DNA from: Cephalotus follicularis
Taxonomy: Eukaryota > Streptophyta > Magnoliopsida > Oxalidales > Cephalotaceae
Length of the DNA: 64,000 nucleotides
Assembly (NCBI GenBank): GCA_001972305.1
Contig: BDDD01002930.1
Coordinates: 152,039 to 216,038 of the forward strand
Direction: 5' to 3'
Shown here piece after piece: positions 46,816 to 59,254 of the stretch (its first letter is position 1; the number at the start of each line of letters is the position of its first letter). The notes beneath the pieces are model-generated. The model worked only from the letters and a program-made list of their open reading frames with translations, was not told the DNA's origin and searched no databases. A program made the translations under genes and the position numbers.

Positions 46816-48943
46816 ATTGAAAACATATATGATAGACTAGCAACCTTTTAAGAGGAAACAAGAGAGAAAAATTAGCTGATAATTCAATTTTATGTTATTA
46901 CCACAACCCTTGGTCTTTAGAAGTTATGGCTCCTCCCACTATTTTAATCGTATCCCACACCTCCAGATGTGGAATTCGGGAAGCTCTTCTTCCTAGTGGG
47001 GATCGGAATCTATTTCGCATATTATGGTCCTCGCTGTGGTGAACAAACCATAATACCAAATAGGTGGGCTTTAAAGGCCGATTTGAATTAGGACCTCTCG
47101 CCCTTGAAATGCAAGATCCGATACATCATTCAGCCTCCCGACCAATACAATCCACCGCTGAGCGGCGCTAATAGTATGACCTCGGTATAACTCCGTACCC
47201 ACAGCCCTCAAATAAATAAACCAGTTTTGATATCCACCAGGGGGCTGGTCAGAATGCCAAAACTTAGTTATTTCCTCCCAGCGCACCCCGCACCAAAATT
47301 TAATAGAAATGGTCATAAAGGGGGACCTCAGCTGAGCTGCGATATCCCCAATATATCCATACTAGTAAATGAAAGGGTGGAAGGCCAACAACGGAGCACC
47401 ATGTGTGCTCTCATCGCTTATGGACTTATTATATTCAGTTTGGAGGAATTTATAGGTCTCACATTTTATATTAGCCAAAACCGTTATTAGATTAATTTTA
47501 ATCTTCAAATCCCATTCGATAATGGCTTAACATGCTTGGACGTGTTTGGAAAAATAAAAATTCATCCATCTCATGCAGCCTAAAAAAAAGTGGCCTGATT
47601 GGAGACTTTAACTATCTATGTGATCACGTATGCCATAACGTGTCCAATTGGTCGCCTATGTGAAAACAAAATTTAATCTCAACTTTATTACACATTTCAC
47701 CATGCATACATGGTCTTCACTTGGTCTTGTTTCTTCCTTGTTCTATTCTTCATTCTCCGTTGTATTGAAATTTAAAAAATTTACAACCTTAGTAACTTAA
47801 AAAAAAAATAGAATACAAAGGGGGAGAAGAGAATTTATTATATTCAATAATTAATAGACAAAAAAATAAATGGCGCACGCAGGCAGGCTTGTTATAGACC
47901 AAAAGAGAAACCAAGTAAATAAATCAATTAAATTTCATTCACAAAAGAAACCCGAAGTTAGGTCTAGTCCCCAATCTACCATCATGCATAAGAAATTCAG
48001 AAAATATACACTATATATTTAATGAATAAACACGTAGGTAAGAAAAGAATGTCTAGGGGCATTTTGGTAATTTCATCAAAATCAAAACCCGACTCCCACT
48101 AGATTAATGAAAACCTAGTATACCCTTTTGTAACTCCTTGCTAAAATTAATCCTTGGTCCATTAAAAAATTAATAGTGAAAGTTATTGCATTGAATATTT
48201 TTAACGAATATTTTTAATGCAATATTTTGGGTGACACGTTACGTGGTATCATGGCCAAATCTCTGTCTAAACCATCCCGGTATGTGCCTATCCCATTAAT
48301 ATTAGTTCCCATAGTATACACTGCGAAAATCACACTGGAAAAACTTTCAGAAGCAATCCAAAAGCTTTTTGGAAACTTATATCAATATTAATATTTATTA
48401 TATTGGAAATTGTCAATAGAAGTGAAGAAACTTCCAAGTTTCACAGCAACCAATGTGGGCACTGCAAAGGAAATCCCGACACTTAAATTGTCACTAACCA
48501 ACGTAATAAAATACTTTGACCACCGCCAGAAAGATTGCACTGAACATAGTGCAAAAAATCTTTGCAGGAAGTCTGCACATTCCAGCTATTTAAAAAACAG
48601 ATTTTTACGTCACTTTGAACCTCTCGTTCAATGACTAATTTAGATTCGTTTGAGATCCTGAGCATTACACCGGAATGCTTGAATGCTCCCTAGCATCATA
48701 AACACCCAATGTAAATAGCTTTGGTTCATCATACAATCCCTTGAACTAGTCTCACCACATAAGATCAACCAAATGGAAATTGAATCAACCACTTGTTGAA
48801 ACCTAGAATTTTGCAACCCTAGAATCCCATTTCACTATAGGGTTTGGTACTCAAAATTTTGGCCAACAGACAAAGTCTATCCAATATGACAATATACATC
48901 CTATATGGTACAATTAATTCCAATTAGGGGCTCTGATACCACT
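46816..48943 (-). other. Copia-1 5' leader with primer-binding site
   Basis: About 2.1 kb between gag and the 5' LTR. No gene seen in either strand. At its right end (48929-48943) the complement reads AAGTGGTATCAGAGC, the initiator Met tRNA primer site, which fixes the element as minus-strand. Confidence 0.8.
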
Positions 48944-50016
48944 TGTTGGAACCTGGGAACGCAACAGAAGAAAATAGTTTCAGGCAACTAGGGTTTAGGG
49001 TGACTAATTTTGAAAATTGGATTCCGGCATAAAGAACACCCATAACCATTACCTAAAATTGACCCAAGTTGGCCCTAGGATCACTAATTGGATATGTAAA
49101 AGACCACATGGTCGATCCAAGCATGGGAGGGTTTGGTTGGGCTAGGATTTTCCAACCCCAAAAAAGGCCAACTAGGTGAATGGATAGGATTAGCACACTA
49201 TACCCTAAACCATTCCCAAACTTTGTTAAACCCTTAAAAGGAGAGCTAGGGTTCGGCATAACCCTAGCCATAACATACAACCTTCATATAAACAAATCAT
49301 CTAGAGCTTGGCAGGAACAACACACACACCACTTCCACAAAGAAAGTAAAGGTGAAGGATGATAGAACTTACTTAAGGTCTTTACTCCTTCAACTTTGAG
49401 ATTTCTTTCCTTTGAGCTCCAAGACTTTCACCTTCACAATAATTGCTCCCCTTGGCAAGGCAAAGAAGTTTTGTGAATCCACTTGTAGTAAAGCTTATGT
49501 TCTAGAAAAACTAGACAATTGGAGATAGAGATTTTTGTGTAATCTCCACCTACAATTGCTTTGGTATGGTAAGAGGAAGGTAAGATGGCTTTTCTCCTTT
49601 TGAACAATGAAGTTATAAGCATCCATGGTGATGATTTCTTCTTCAACAAAGTAGAGAAGATGAAGAGAAGAAAAGAGAGAGATGTCTATTTTGAGAGTGT
49701 TAGAGAGAAAAAGAATTTTCTTCTTTAAAATTATGTTGTCATGTGCTATCTTAAATGTTCATGAAAATATCTTCACTCACATGTCTTCTAATCAACTTAG
49801 AAGATGACAACACACACCATTTTCCTCTCTCCTTGGCCGACCATGTGCTTTCATTTTAAGCCAAGCATTATCTTGCTTCATGGCTAAGTAAAGCATTACT
49901 TAATGGATAAGTAAACCTAGATACCTCAAAATAACTAGTTAGTCACAACATAGTGACTTAGCCTCCAATTTAGGCCTGCCATACCCTAGCTCACAAAGTT
50001 AGGGTTCGGCCCAATT

Positions 50017-53000
50017 TGTCACACCCGTTCCCTGTAACAACCAATATCCTACCAAGAACGGATATGACGTTCCACATGACAACTTCCTTTCGGAAGTCAC
50101 CATATGGATTTATCACTTAAAAACCGCTTCAAGACTTTCCAAAAACCATTCATAAAATTTAACTTTTCCAAAACTTTGAAAATTTTTCTAACTCTTAAAT
50201 TTTTACGAAAATCGGGCATGTAGTATCCGTTTATCGGACTATGCCCCCTGTAAGGAAAAACACATTTTATAAACACACTCCCGAAGGAGGAATCAACAGT
50301 TTATAATCGGGCTCAGCCCTCAGCAAACCACATTTTAAAGCAGTAAACATGGGTTGGACTCAGCCTTAACCATTTCAACAAGCAATAAAAGTAAATCTAT
50401 AGGGCTCGGCCCTTTTTTTTTAAAAAACAAAACCATAAAAGCAAAACCATTATATAAACATAAGTGAATGCTAAATTAAAGGTTGATGTAGAATGCTATG
50501 CATGTTTTAAAATCCTGGTAGCATGCCCTGCCCTCGTGGTCCAACTACAGCAACAACTAGCAACTCCTTGCCATCATCTAAAATGGAAACACTGGGAGGG
50601 AGTTAGTCCAAATGACTAAGTGAGTAGAAACAAAACATCTCCTGTACATCCATCAAAGAATTGGATGTGCTGAAGAAAATAGAGAATCATATAAAGTAAG
50701 AATATGTGCAACAACAAGGTAATGTAAATCATAAACAAAGAAATGATCAATAAGATCCAAAATGATAGTCCAAAATCAAAAAGAGATATCGGGATCGCAA
50801 GGGATATCGAGATCCTCGAAATGTAAACGAAATCCACAATATAAATGAGAATCCACGATGTAAATGAGAATCACAAATGTAAACAAGATCTAGAAATGTG
50901 AACATCAATATTCACAAAGGAAATTAAGATCCATAAACGATATTAAGATTCACAAACGATATCGAGATCTCATAACGGAATCCACAAATATAGTCGAATC
51001 CATAAAAGGAAACTCGATACTCAATAGTGGGCTCCATAACTATAAACATGAGTCGAGAATTTGAACAAGATCCATAAAAGATAAGACGATTCACAAGGAT
51101 TTCAAAAACATATAAATACTCAACAATACAGTAACATAAGAATCCATGGGACAATCTCAATGATCAAGTTAATACTTTACAAATACGATAGAATCACAAT
51201 AATATCAGTATACATGATTATCAAGAATCAAAGACATAATCATGGATAATAACTCAAAGTGTGTGCCCATAGAGTCATAAAATATTGGAGGATGCTGGTA
51301 CAAATCCATCACTGCCTCATATCTGGCGTCATATCACTAGACAATACAATCTGCTCTGCCGCCAAATCACATAGCATCATATCATATCACCGCCAAATCA
51401 CATGGCGTCATAATATAACCGCTGCAGCAATACTATAGACCCATAGGCTACAGGATGTGATCATCATCCATCATACACCGGTGCAGAGTGCCTATGGAAA
51501 ACATAACATACATACCTCGACCGAGGGGATGTCGTTATTTCACGGATTTGCCCTCGTCGGAATCACATAACAGAACCTCGACCGAGGGGACGTCGTATAT
51601 CAAACGGATCTGCCCTCGTCGGAATCACATATCACAACCTCGACCGAGGGGACGTCGTGTACGACACGGATCGGCCCTCGTCGGAATCACATAGCCAATA
51701 CGGTCAAATGGATGAGGGACGGAGCGTCGGCTGCACTCACACTCAGCATACCATCATAGACAATAGTATGCTGCAGATCCGGGTATGGAACCCGGGGGCA
51801 GTTCCCACATAGCACCTCATCATAGACAATGGGCATACTAAGGATAGTTGATCGTCGAATGTACCCTCACCATTGACCGGTAATACATCACAGAAATCCC
51901 GGTACCCAGCATCAGAACATAACACAGTATCACAATATGACAAGTCACAATATCACAAATGTGAGAAGGTAACCAAGTCACCCAGAACATCGAGCATACA
52001 CCCGCTCGGAAATCATATCACAAATAAACATGCTCAACACAAGACAAACGGGATTGCAAATCCCAATCGAATCATAACATCTCATGAAACATAATTGGGC
52101 ACATGAATGTATGAGAATCTCAAGGACAAATAAAGATAGGGAGGAAATGTCCCACTCACGGATATCCCAACAAAACACAGAGAAAGTGACATTGTCACAA
52201 GAGTCGGAAATACTCATTTAGTTCACAACAATGATGTCACAATCACATTATCATACTTTCCAACAATCATTAGATATAAATCAAGAATGTCAAGAACAGT
52301 AGCTCAAGTATGACAATACGAAGATAGGAGAAACAAATATATATCCGCAAGAGCCCAAACGGATATAACAATAACAATAACGATATATGTTCACAGGAGC
52401 CAATGCGGATATAACAATCAAGGAGACAAGATGAATATACAATCGATCGACGTGTCATATCAATATGAACATTCAATCGAAATATGCCGATAAAGGGTTC
52501 AAGTAAACAATTCTGAAGTCGATTCAAATTAAACTATCAACAAGGGATTCCAAGAGAAATTATGGAATCAACATATCACAAGCCATAGAAGTCAACAAAC
52601 AGAATATCAACAAGCTTAGGATATCAACAATTCAGAATCGAAAAGCTATGGCATTTAAAGATCACAATAGAGGACATATCCATCACAAGGAATATCAACA
52701 GCAACTAAGATAAAATAAGGAAGGAGATGTTCTACTCACAATATCAGAGCCGATACTTCCACGAACTAACCCCTCGAAGCTTTGAATCTACCATCAGGTT
52801 CTCGTCATCGCTTCGTAACTCCATTATCCGTCACTCTGCATAAGCAACACATATCCGTTACTTTATACATATACGCATTTAACACTTTGAGTCACCGAAG
52901 CTTTGGCCAATTTTCGGTCAACCTGCCAAAGTTCCGACGACACCTAAAACAACCCCTAAAACAATTTATCAACTCACATTATTGATCGAAACTCACGGCG

Positions 53001-53819
53001 GCTCGCCCGGAAACGAGCAGCCACCGACGACAGTGAGTTGACCCACTGAGTCAACTCGCCGGTCATCCAACAATTTATGCCGCTTCACAAAAAAGTGTCC
53101 ACGAGCCCTGTACTACGCGTCTCCGCCCATAACTCGCCGAGAATTGGCGGCTGCCGCCGCGCCAGGACTCTGGCCGAGACGCCATTGCTCCGGTCTCACC
53201 ACCCCTGGCCTCCACAAGCTCCGGTCTACTCATTGGTGGCCGAGACTCGCTGGGAATCGGCGCCAAATGTGGCGCCATAGGCGGCAACGAGTCGGCTAAA
53301 CTCAGTCGACTCAACCGCTAAATCCGGCCGAATCACGCCTCAACCACCACTGAAATGGAAAGAGGTGGTGTTCTAGGCCATGACCGCACCCATCCGCGAC
53401 GCCAAAAGTGGCGGAGGAGCAACGGCAGTGGCCGTTCGGCGCGGAAGAGAAGAAAAAATAAGAGAGAAGAAGGAGAAAGGAGGAAGAGAGGGATACCTAG
53501 CAACGGTGGTGACGTCGTCCGCCGTCTTCCCCGGCCTCCGACGCCTCGCCCGACGTTCCTCTCCCGGTCTCTGCATCTGTCTCTCGCCATCTCTCACCTC
53601 TCTGTGTCTCATCTCTCTCTCTCACGGGCGCTATGCCCGTTTCTTTGATTCTGTTAATTTTTGTCTGGCGCGTCTAGCGCCTTCTAGACGCGCCAGACCC
53701 CCTTTTTTTTTTCAACAAATATACTAATATATTATTATAATAATGATAATAACAATCACAAATAATACTACGCTTACGTCATGCACAACGACCTCATAAA
53801 AGTGACACGGGGTGTCACA
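50017..53819 (-). mobile_element. Solo-3, full-length solo LTR of the Gypsy-2 family
   Basis: 3,803 bp, TGTCACACCCGTTCC to GGGGTGTCACA, flanked by CAATT (50012-50016 and 53820-53824). The ends and the parts 50017-50200 and 51950-53819 match the Gypsy-2 LTRs; the middle, about 50200-51950, is absent from them. No internal region, so a solo LTR. Minus strand by analogy to Gypsy-2. Contents: runs of CACAA/ATCCA-rich text, a 61-bp tandem repeat, a CT-rich part with Arg/Ser/Pro-rich shadow frames (53075-53727), and a TGGCGCGTCTAG...CTAGACGCGCCA inverted repeat near 53665-53697. Confidence 0.92.
51514..51698. repeat. Three tandem 61-62-bp units with an inverted repeat
   Basis: ACCTCGACCGAGGGGA begins at 51514, 51575 and 51637. 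Each unit also has a CGGAT.TG/CGCCCTCGTCGGAAT end. CCTCGACCGAGG is itself an inverted repeat and the GAGGG / CCCTC parts can pair within a unit, so each unit can fold. Not present in the shortened Gypsy-2 LTRs. Confidence 0.9.
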
Positions 53820-55165
53820 CAATTGGTCTCGGTCTCCATGAAAAGTCAACTTTTCACAAATGACCAAAATACCCCTCGGCCCGGAATGATATATTCATGG
53901 TGCAACTCGATTTCACTTCCTTAGAAACGAATAAAGTCTAGCAAAATAAATATTCATAGGCCAAGTAACACCTCCCAGGTACTATCCTCTCACTCAATTA
54001 CATGTGCCCCGCACATATCAACATGATCGAAAAACAGGAGGGACTCGAAAGCCCTATTGGATCCCGGTACGACTATGAGTTTCCTAGAACATCCCGGAGT
54101 TCTGGTACGACCACTTTAATAGTCCCCGACTATTAAAATGACCCTAGTGTGATTCCTTATCACCCCCTGGATCCATGGGATATACCATGTCTATAAGTCG
54201 TTATCCGGTAAACCAGTACTTTTTCCAGTTAACGGCATATGTGTCATGTATCCTACGTCATACTTAGCTCCGACCGCGACCTAGGGTTCGGAATGTGTCA
54301 CCCCCAGGTAAAACCGCGATAACTATAAATTCATGTACGCACTGAGACTATCGGCAGACTATCCCAGAAAACCCTATTCTAGTCTGCCTATACCTGCCAG
54401 GAATTTTAACTCAAAAGACATAAATAATATAGAGCCGATCACCCTCTTACGGGTGTGACGATTCCTTATTGCAAACTCACCCATACATCTCAATGAAGTT
54501 TCCACAAGTCCCAAAGACAACCCTTTTGCTAACACGTGGCTAGTGCTGTGGAAGGCGGAAATCAAAGTCAATCAGTTGCAACATAATGCATGCTAGCCTC
54601 TCAGGTCTAAGGACACATCGTAGCTCCATGAATGGTCTACTAGTCACCATAGACTATACACTACCGAAACTATAGGAATCCTATTGACATAGATAAGACT
54701 TTTCAAATAGGTTTCCTATGGTGGGTCTTTTCAGTGACATGCTCCTTGCATGCACCCCGTATCAGCTTTAGGGTAAACCCAAATGGCAACGAGATGATCC
54801 ATCCTCCACTAAACCCGGGAGCAAGCATAATACGATAAGTCTTTACGGTTCAACTATTGCCCTAAAAAGTGAACCTATGACTTAGAACTGTTTTCCAGAA
54901 GGGAATAAGGATCTCATTCTCATAACCTCTCAGGCATGAGATCCAACCCTTTTACGACAGGGGACTATATGTGTACTCAGATGACATGGTGATCACCCGA
55001 TCCATTTAAGATGGTTTGGGATAAAACATATAGTATGGTTTTCCATTGTTAAATTAAATGTGCACATTAACAAAAAAATGAATACAGATCATATAAATAG
55101 AAAGTGTTTGTACAAGTTGAATACCACCATGTGGCATGTAGGGACACCCCTACTCCAACAAGGAA

Positions 55166-55279
55166 CCCACGAACCCCCCAAGCGTTAGGATCTTATCACG
55201 GGTCCCTTGAAATATTTTTCAACGTCAAAAATGGTAACCATATTTCCATATAACTTTAAAAAAAAAATCGGTCGTTACA
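55166..55279 (-). repeat. Gypsy-1 5' LTR, segment 3 (outer end)
   Basis: Last 114 bp of the LTR after Copia-1, ending GTCGTTACA. The following TTGGCACTTATACG already matches the Copia-2 LTR (compare 63557 on), which places the outer end of Gypsy-1 here. TTGGC would be its TSD; the other copy lies outside the window. Confidence 0.65.
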
Positions 55280-55780
55280 TTGGCACTTATACGCAACCGC
55301 AACAAGTGGGAATCACTACTGACTTGAGAATAGCGACTATCCAAATTGTGTCTCCTACACGGGTCCAGTTCAGTGTACACATTCCCAGCGCTTAACCCGT
55401 ATTTGCCCTAGTGTCGTAACATAGATGGTAGTGTCGGAATCCATCCTCAAATTCCAAAAGCAGGCAACATATGCGTAAGTCTATCCGATTCACTACTGCC
55501 CACAAAGTGAACCTATGACTTGGAAGTAATTCAACATAAGGGATAAGGTAACCAATCTCACTGCTCCCATGCTTGGCATCCAACCTTATGTCAGGGCATC
55601 ACAAGTGTGGGAAGGTTTATATTAACTAATTCCATTATATGATAAAACACAAGTGATATTGCCATAAATAATATAAAAAAATTAGCACGTGTCATATATT
55701 TGGAAAAAAACTGTTTATATAAATAGATAGGTTCGATATAAAAGCCCATCCAATGGCTTGCCGGGTTACCCTGTGTAACA
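55280..55780 (-). repeat. Copia-2 left (3') LTR, inner part
   Basis: Matches 63557-64000 of the right LTR (for example CAACCGCAACAAGT and AGTGAACCTATGACTTGGAA) and ends CCCTGTGTAACA. The next bases, ATCTCCCACTTGAC, give on the complement the polypurine tract GTCAAGTGGGAGAT. Confidence 0.88.
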
Positions 55781-57660
55781 ATCTCCCACTTGACCCTCAA
55801 GCCATGAACTCCTATAGCCTAGACCCATCGTCCCATGATGATGCTCCAAAGCCTTTGTGCCCATTGCCTTTGTCAATGGATCTGTTGTGTTCTCCTCTGA
55901 GGAGACCCTTTCAAACCGAATATCTCCCCTACCAATAATCTCTCGGATCGAATGATAACGCTGCTCGATGTGTTTGGATTGCTTGTGAGACCGTGGTTCT
56001 TGGCCTTGTGGCAGAGCCCCATTCTTGTCACAGTTTATTGCAACCGGACTGCGAATGGTAGGAACAACTCTGAGTTCAGTGATGAACTTTCGCATCTATA
56101 CACCCTCTTTTGTGGCATCTGCGACTGCTATGTACTCAACTTCTGTCGTGGAAGCTGCTATAGTCCCTAGCTTTGAACTGCGCTAGCTCACAGCTCCTTC
56201 ATTAAGTACATAAGCATACCCTTAGACAGATTTGTGATCATCAGGATCACTATCAAAACAGGAGTCTGTATAGCCCTCCAATTTTAACTCACAATCATTT
56301 CATATATCAAGAAGATATCCTGAGTCCTCCTAAGGTACTTCAAGATCCCCTTGACCACTTCCCAGTTCTTATCATCGGGATCTGACTGAAATCAGCTCAC
56401 CATCCCTAGGGCATGGGCGACATCAGGCCTAGTACATAACATGGCATACATGATCAACCCTACCGCCGAAGTGTGAGGTATCTAACTCATGTGTGCTCTC
56501 TCTTTAGACATCTACGGGGACGTCCTTCGAGAAAGATGAATTCCTTCACCTACTAGTAATAGGCCACTCTTGGAATTATCCATGCTAAACCTTTTCAGTA
56601 CCTTGCTGATGTAATGGCTTTTGGACAGCCCAAGTAACCTATTGGATCTATCCCTGTAGATCATGATACCCAGTATATAGGTGGCTTCTCCCAAATCTTT
56701 CATGGAAAAGTTCTTGGTCAGCCATATCTTTGCAGACTGCAACATCCCTACATCATTCCCAATGAGTAGGAAGTCATCTATATATAGCACGAAGAAAGTG
56801 ATACTAGGTCCCTCTTGCTTTCAATAAACACAGGGCCCATCTACATTTTTAATGAAGTCAAAGGCTTTGACCGCTTCATCAAAACATAGATTCCAGCTAC
56901 GTGATGCTTGCTTTAGTCCATAAATAGACCTTTCAAGCTTGAACACCATGTGCAGAAGCTTGACAGATGTAAACCCCTCGGGTAGGTACATATATATGTC
57001 CTCTTCAAGACTCTCATTTATGAATGTCGTCTAGACATCTACTTAGAATATCTCATAATCATAATGAGCGGCAATCGTAAGAATAATCCGAATGGATTTA
57101 AGCATGCCGACAAGTGAGAATGTCTTAGTATAGTCGACACCATGTCGCTGTCTATACTCATTCGCCACTAATCGAGCTTTATATGTCTCGATCTTTCCAT
57201 CTGCATTCATCTTCTTCTTGAAGATCCATTTACAGCCAATAGGCACCATGCCTTTTGGTGCTTTAACCAAATTCCAAACCTTGTTGGAGTACATGGAATC
57301 CAGTTCAAATTTCATGGCTCATAGCCATGCCTCAGATTCAGTGCTTCGCATTGCCTCTTGTTAGCTAGTAGGCTCGTCATCTTCAACGACGTTGATCTCA
57401 TAAGTACCATCAATGAGGAAACCATACCTCTCAGGCGCTAATGGGATTCGGCCTGATCTCCTCAATGGAGCTTTGCCCAACTGAGATCTATTCTCAACTT
57501 GAGATCCAATCTCAACTGTGTCTGTTGAAGGTCCAACCCCCAACTCCTCCAATTCCCACATGGTCTCTACTTGTGGTAACTCCTTGAGTTCCACCTGACT
57601 CCCACTGTTTCCTTCAAGAAGGTATTCCTTCTCTAGGACCACATCATCTCGGGAAACAAA
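55781..57660 (-). pseudogene. Copia-2 RT and RNase H, decayed
   Basis: RT pieces: 57315-57043 (MYSNKVWNLVKAPKGMVPIG, CKWIFKKKMNADGKIETYKA) and 56790-56512 (MLYIDDFLLIGNDVGMLQSA, the catalytic YIDD; SMKDLGEATYILGI). The text between (56800-57040) is frameshifted. RNase H piece 56095-55766: MRKFITELRVVPTI, INCDKNGALPQGQEPRSHKQ, SKHIEQRYHSIREII. The 57642-57361 frame is the integrase-RT linker. Stops and shifts throughout. Confidence 0.88.
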
Positions 57661-58839
57661 TATTCTTTGTTATCTAAGAAGGTAGAAGTAGTATCTTTTA
57701 GATTCTTTAGGATACCCCACAAACCTGCAACAGTCCAACCACGCTTCCAGCATATCTGCGTCAAGCCTCTTGACATAGACCGGATAGGCCCAAACCTTTA
57801 AATGGTTTAGCCTGGGTTTCCTCCCTGACCATACCCGGCATGGACTGGAAGGTACATATTTTGAAGGAATCTGATTCAAGATATATGCATCTTTTTCTAG
57901 GGCATATCCCCAGAGATAAATGGGAAGGTCAGTAAAAGGCATCATTAATCTAACCATGTCCAACAAGGTCTGATTCCTCCTTTCGGACCGACCATTATGT
58001 TGTGGTGTTCCAGGAGGTGTCCACTGAGAAAGAATTCGGTCATCTTTAAGATAACCGAGGAATTCAGCGGACAGGTATTCGCCACCTCAGTCTGACCAAA
58101 GTATTTTAATTGATTTACCAGTCTGCTTTTCTACTTCAAGTCTAAATTCCTTAAATTTCTCAAAGGATTCTGACTTGTGACTCATCTGATACACAAAACC
58201 AAACCTAGATAAATCATTAGTGAAGGCTATGAAGTAGACATAACCCCCTCGTGCACTAACCGACATAGGACCACATACATCAGTATGAACTAAACCCAGT
58301 AAGTCCATTGCCCTTTCTCCTTCACCAGAGAAGGGAGATTTAGTCATCTTTCCCAATAAATAGGATTCACATGTTGGATAGAACTCCAAGTCCTGGATAT
58401 CAACAAGATCATCCTTAACCAATTGTGAAAGTCTAGCATCACTAAGATGACCAAGTCTACAATGCCAAGTATAGGTTTTATTTAACTCAATTTCTCTTGG
58501 TATTTTCTTATTACTTTGCTCTATGGACAAGATTTTGGATTGTACAGTAGTTAAAACAAATAATCCATTGTTGATAATACCATTACCAATAGAAACATTG
58601 TCAGAAAATACAAAGCATTGAATGTCTTGGAATTTGAGCTCGAACCCCAAATTGCATAAGTATGAAACACTTATAATATTTCTTACAATGCTTGAAACAA
58701 AATAACATGGATTAAGTGTCAATACATAACCATTACTTAAAGTAACATCATAAATCCCTACAGCATCAGCGATGATCCTAGATCCATCCCCAAGATGTAA
58801 CTCCAAGTCTCTAGCTCCAGTCCCTACAACGGATTGCAA
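57661..58839 (-). pseudogene. Copia-2 integrase, two frames
   Basis: 58839-58087 holds the zinc region (YTWHCRLGHLSDARLSQLVK, FYPTCESYLLGKMTKSPF; one zinc Cys is Tyr, C-E-S-Y) and the core start (VHTDVCGPMSVSARGGYVYF, IAFTNDLSRFGFVYQM) up to KILWSD, then a stop. Core continues as GEY, WTPPGTPQHNGRSERRN and the 57966-57670 frame (MVRLMMPFTDLPIYLWGYAL, CRFVGYPKESKRYYFYLLR). The damaged CESY motif and stops show loss of function. Confidence 0.9.
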
Positions 58840-59195
58840 AGGTTAGTTCCACATCCAGTATCCAATACACATGAAGAACTGCTATTCAACGCTACATGTA
58901 GTTCAATCATGAACATACCCGATGTGCACCATGCGAAGCATCAGTAGAGACTGCAGCACCAGTAACACAAAAATCCTTCTTCCAGTGTCCAGTCTTACCA
59001 TACTGAAAGCAAGCACCCTCAGGTGCCAACTGCTTCATACGATTTTTGGCAACGCTCCCACTAGCTCCAAGTTTGCCCTTCTTCTTCTTCTTCTTATTCT
59101 TCTTCTTCTTCTTCTTCTTATTATTCTTATTCTTATTATTCTTATTCTTATTCTTATTCTTATTCTTATTCTTATTCTTATTCTTATTCTTATTC

Positions 59196-59254
<59 letters not shown>

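Larger units (their letters stand above)
37536..55160 (-). mobile_element. Copia-1, Ty1/copia retrotransposon with two nested solo LTRs
   Basis: LTRs at 37536-39983 and 48944-55160 (the right one contains Solo-3), both beginning TGTTGGAACCTGGG and ending CCTACTCCAACA, flanked by AGGAA (37531-37535 and 55161-55165). The domain order on the minus strand is gag, protease, integrase, RT, RNase H, the copia order. Solo-2 interrupts the integrase region. About 11 kb without the inserts. Pol has a few stops and at least one frameshift, fewer than Gypsy-1 or Copia-2. Confidence 0.93.
48944..55160 (-). repeat. Copia-1 right (5') LTR, interrupted by Solo-3
   Basis: LTR parts 48944-50016 and 53825-55160 flank Solo-3. 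They match the left LTR in order, with small indels. Without the insert it is about 2.41 kb against 2.45 kb on the left. Confidence 0.92.
1..55279 (-). mobile_element. Gypsy-1, Ty3/gypsy retrotransposon, 5' LTR split by two later insertions
   Basis: Discontinuous element read on the minus strand: internal region 1-4115 and a 5' LTR made of 4116-4578, 35932-37535 and 55166-55279 (about 2.18 kb once the CACTA and Copia-1 are taken out). The LTR begins TGTAATGCCCCGG at 4116 and ends GTCGTTACA at 55279. The domain order gag, protease, RT, RNase H, integrase is the Ty3/gypsy order. The 3' part of pol and the 3' LTR lie before the window, so the outer TSD cannot be tested. The sequence after 55279 is the body of the Copia-2 left LTR, so this element inserted there. 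Pol carries many stops and shifts and is dead. Confidence 0.8.

Noticed and set aside
55392..55583. MDAKHGSSEIGYLIPYVEL ORF, also at 63538-63858
   Set aside because: Both copies are in the same part of the Copia-2 LTRs, outside the coding region, and differ in frame downstream.
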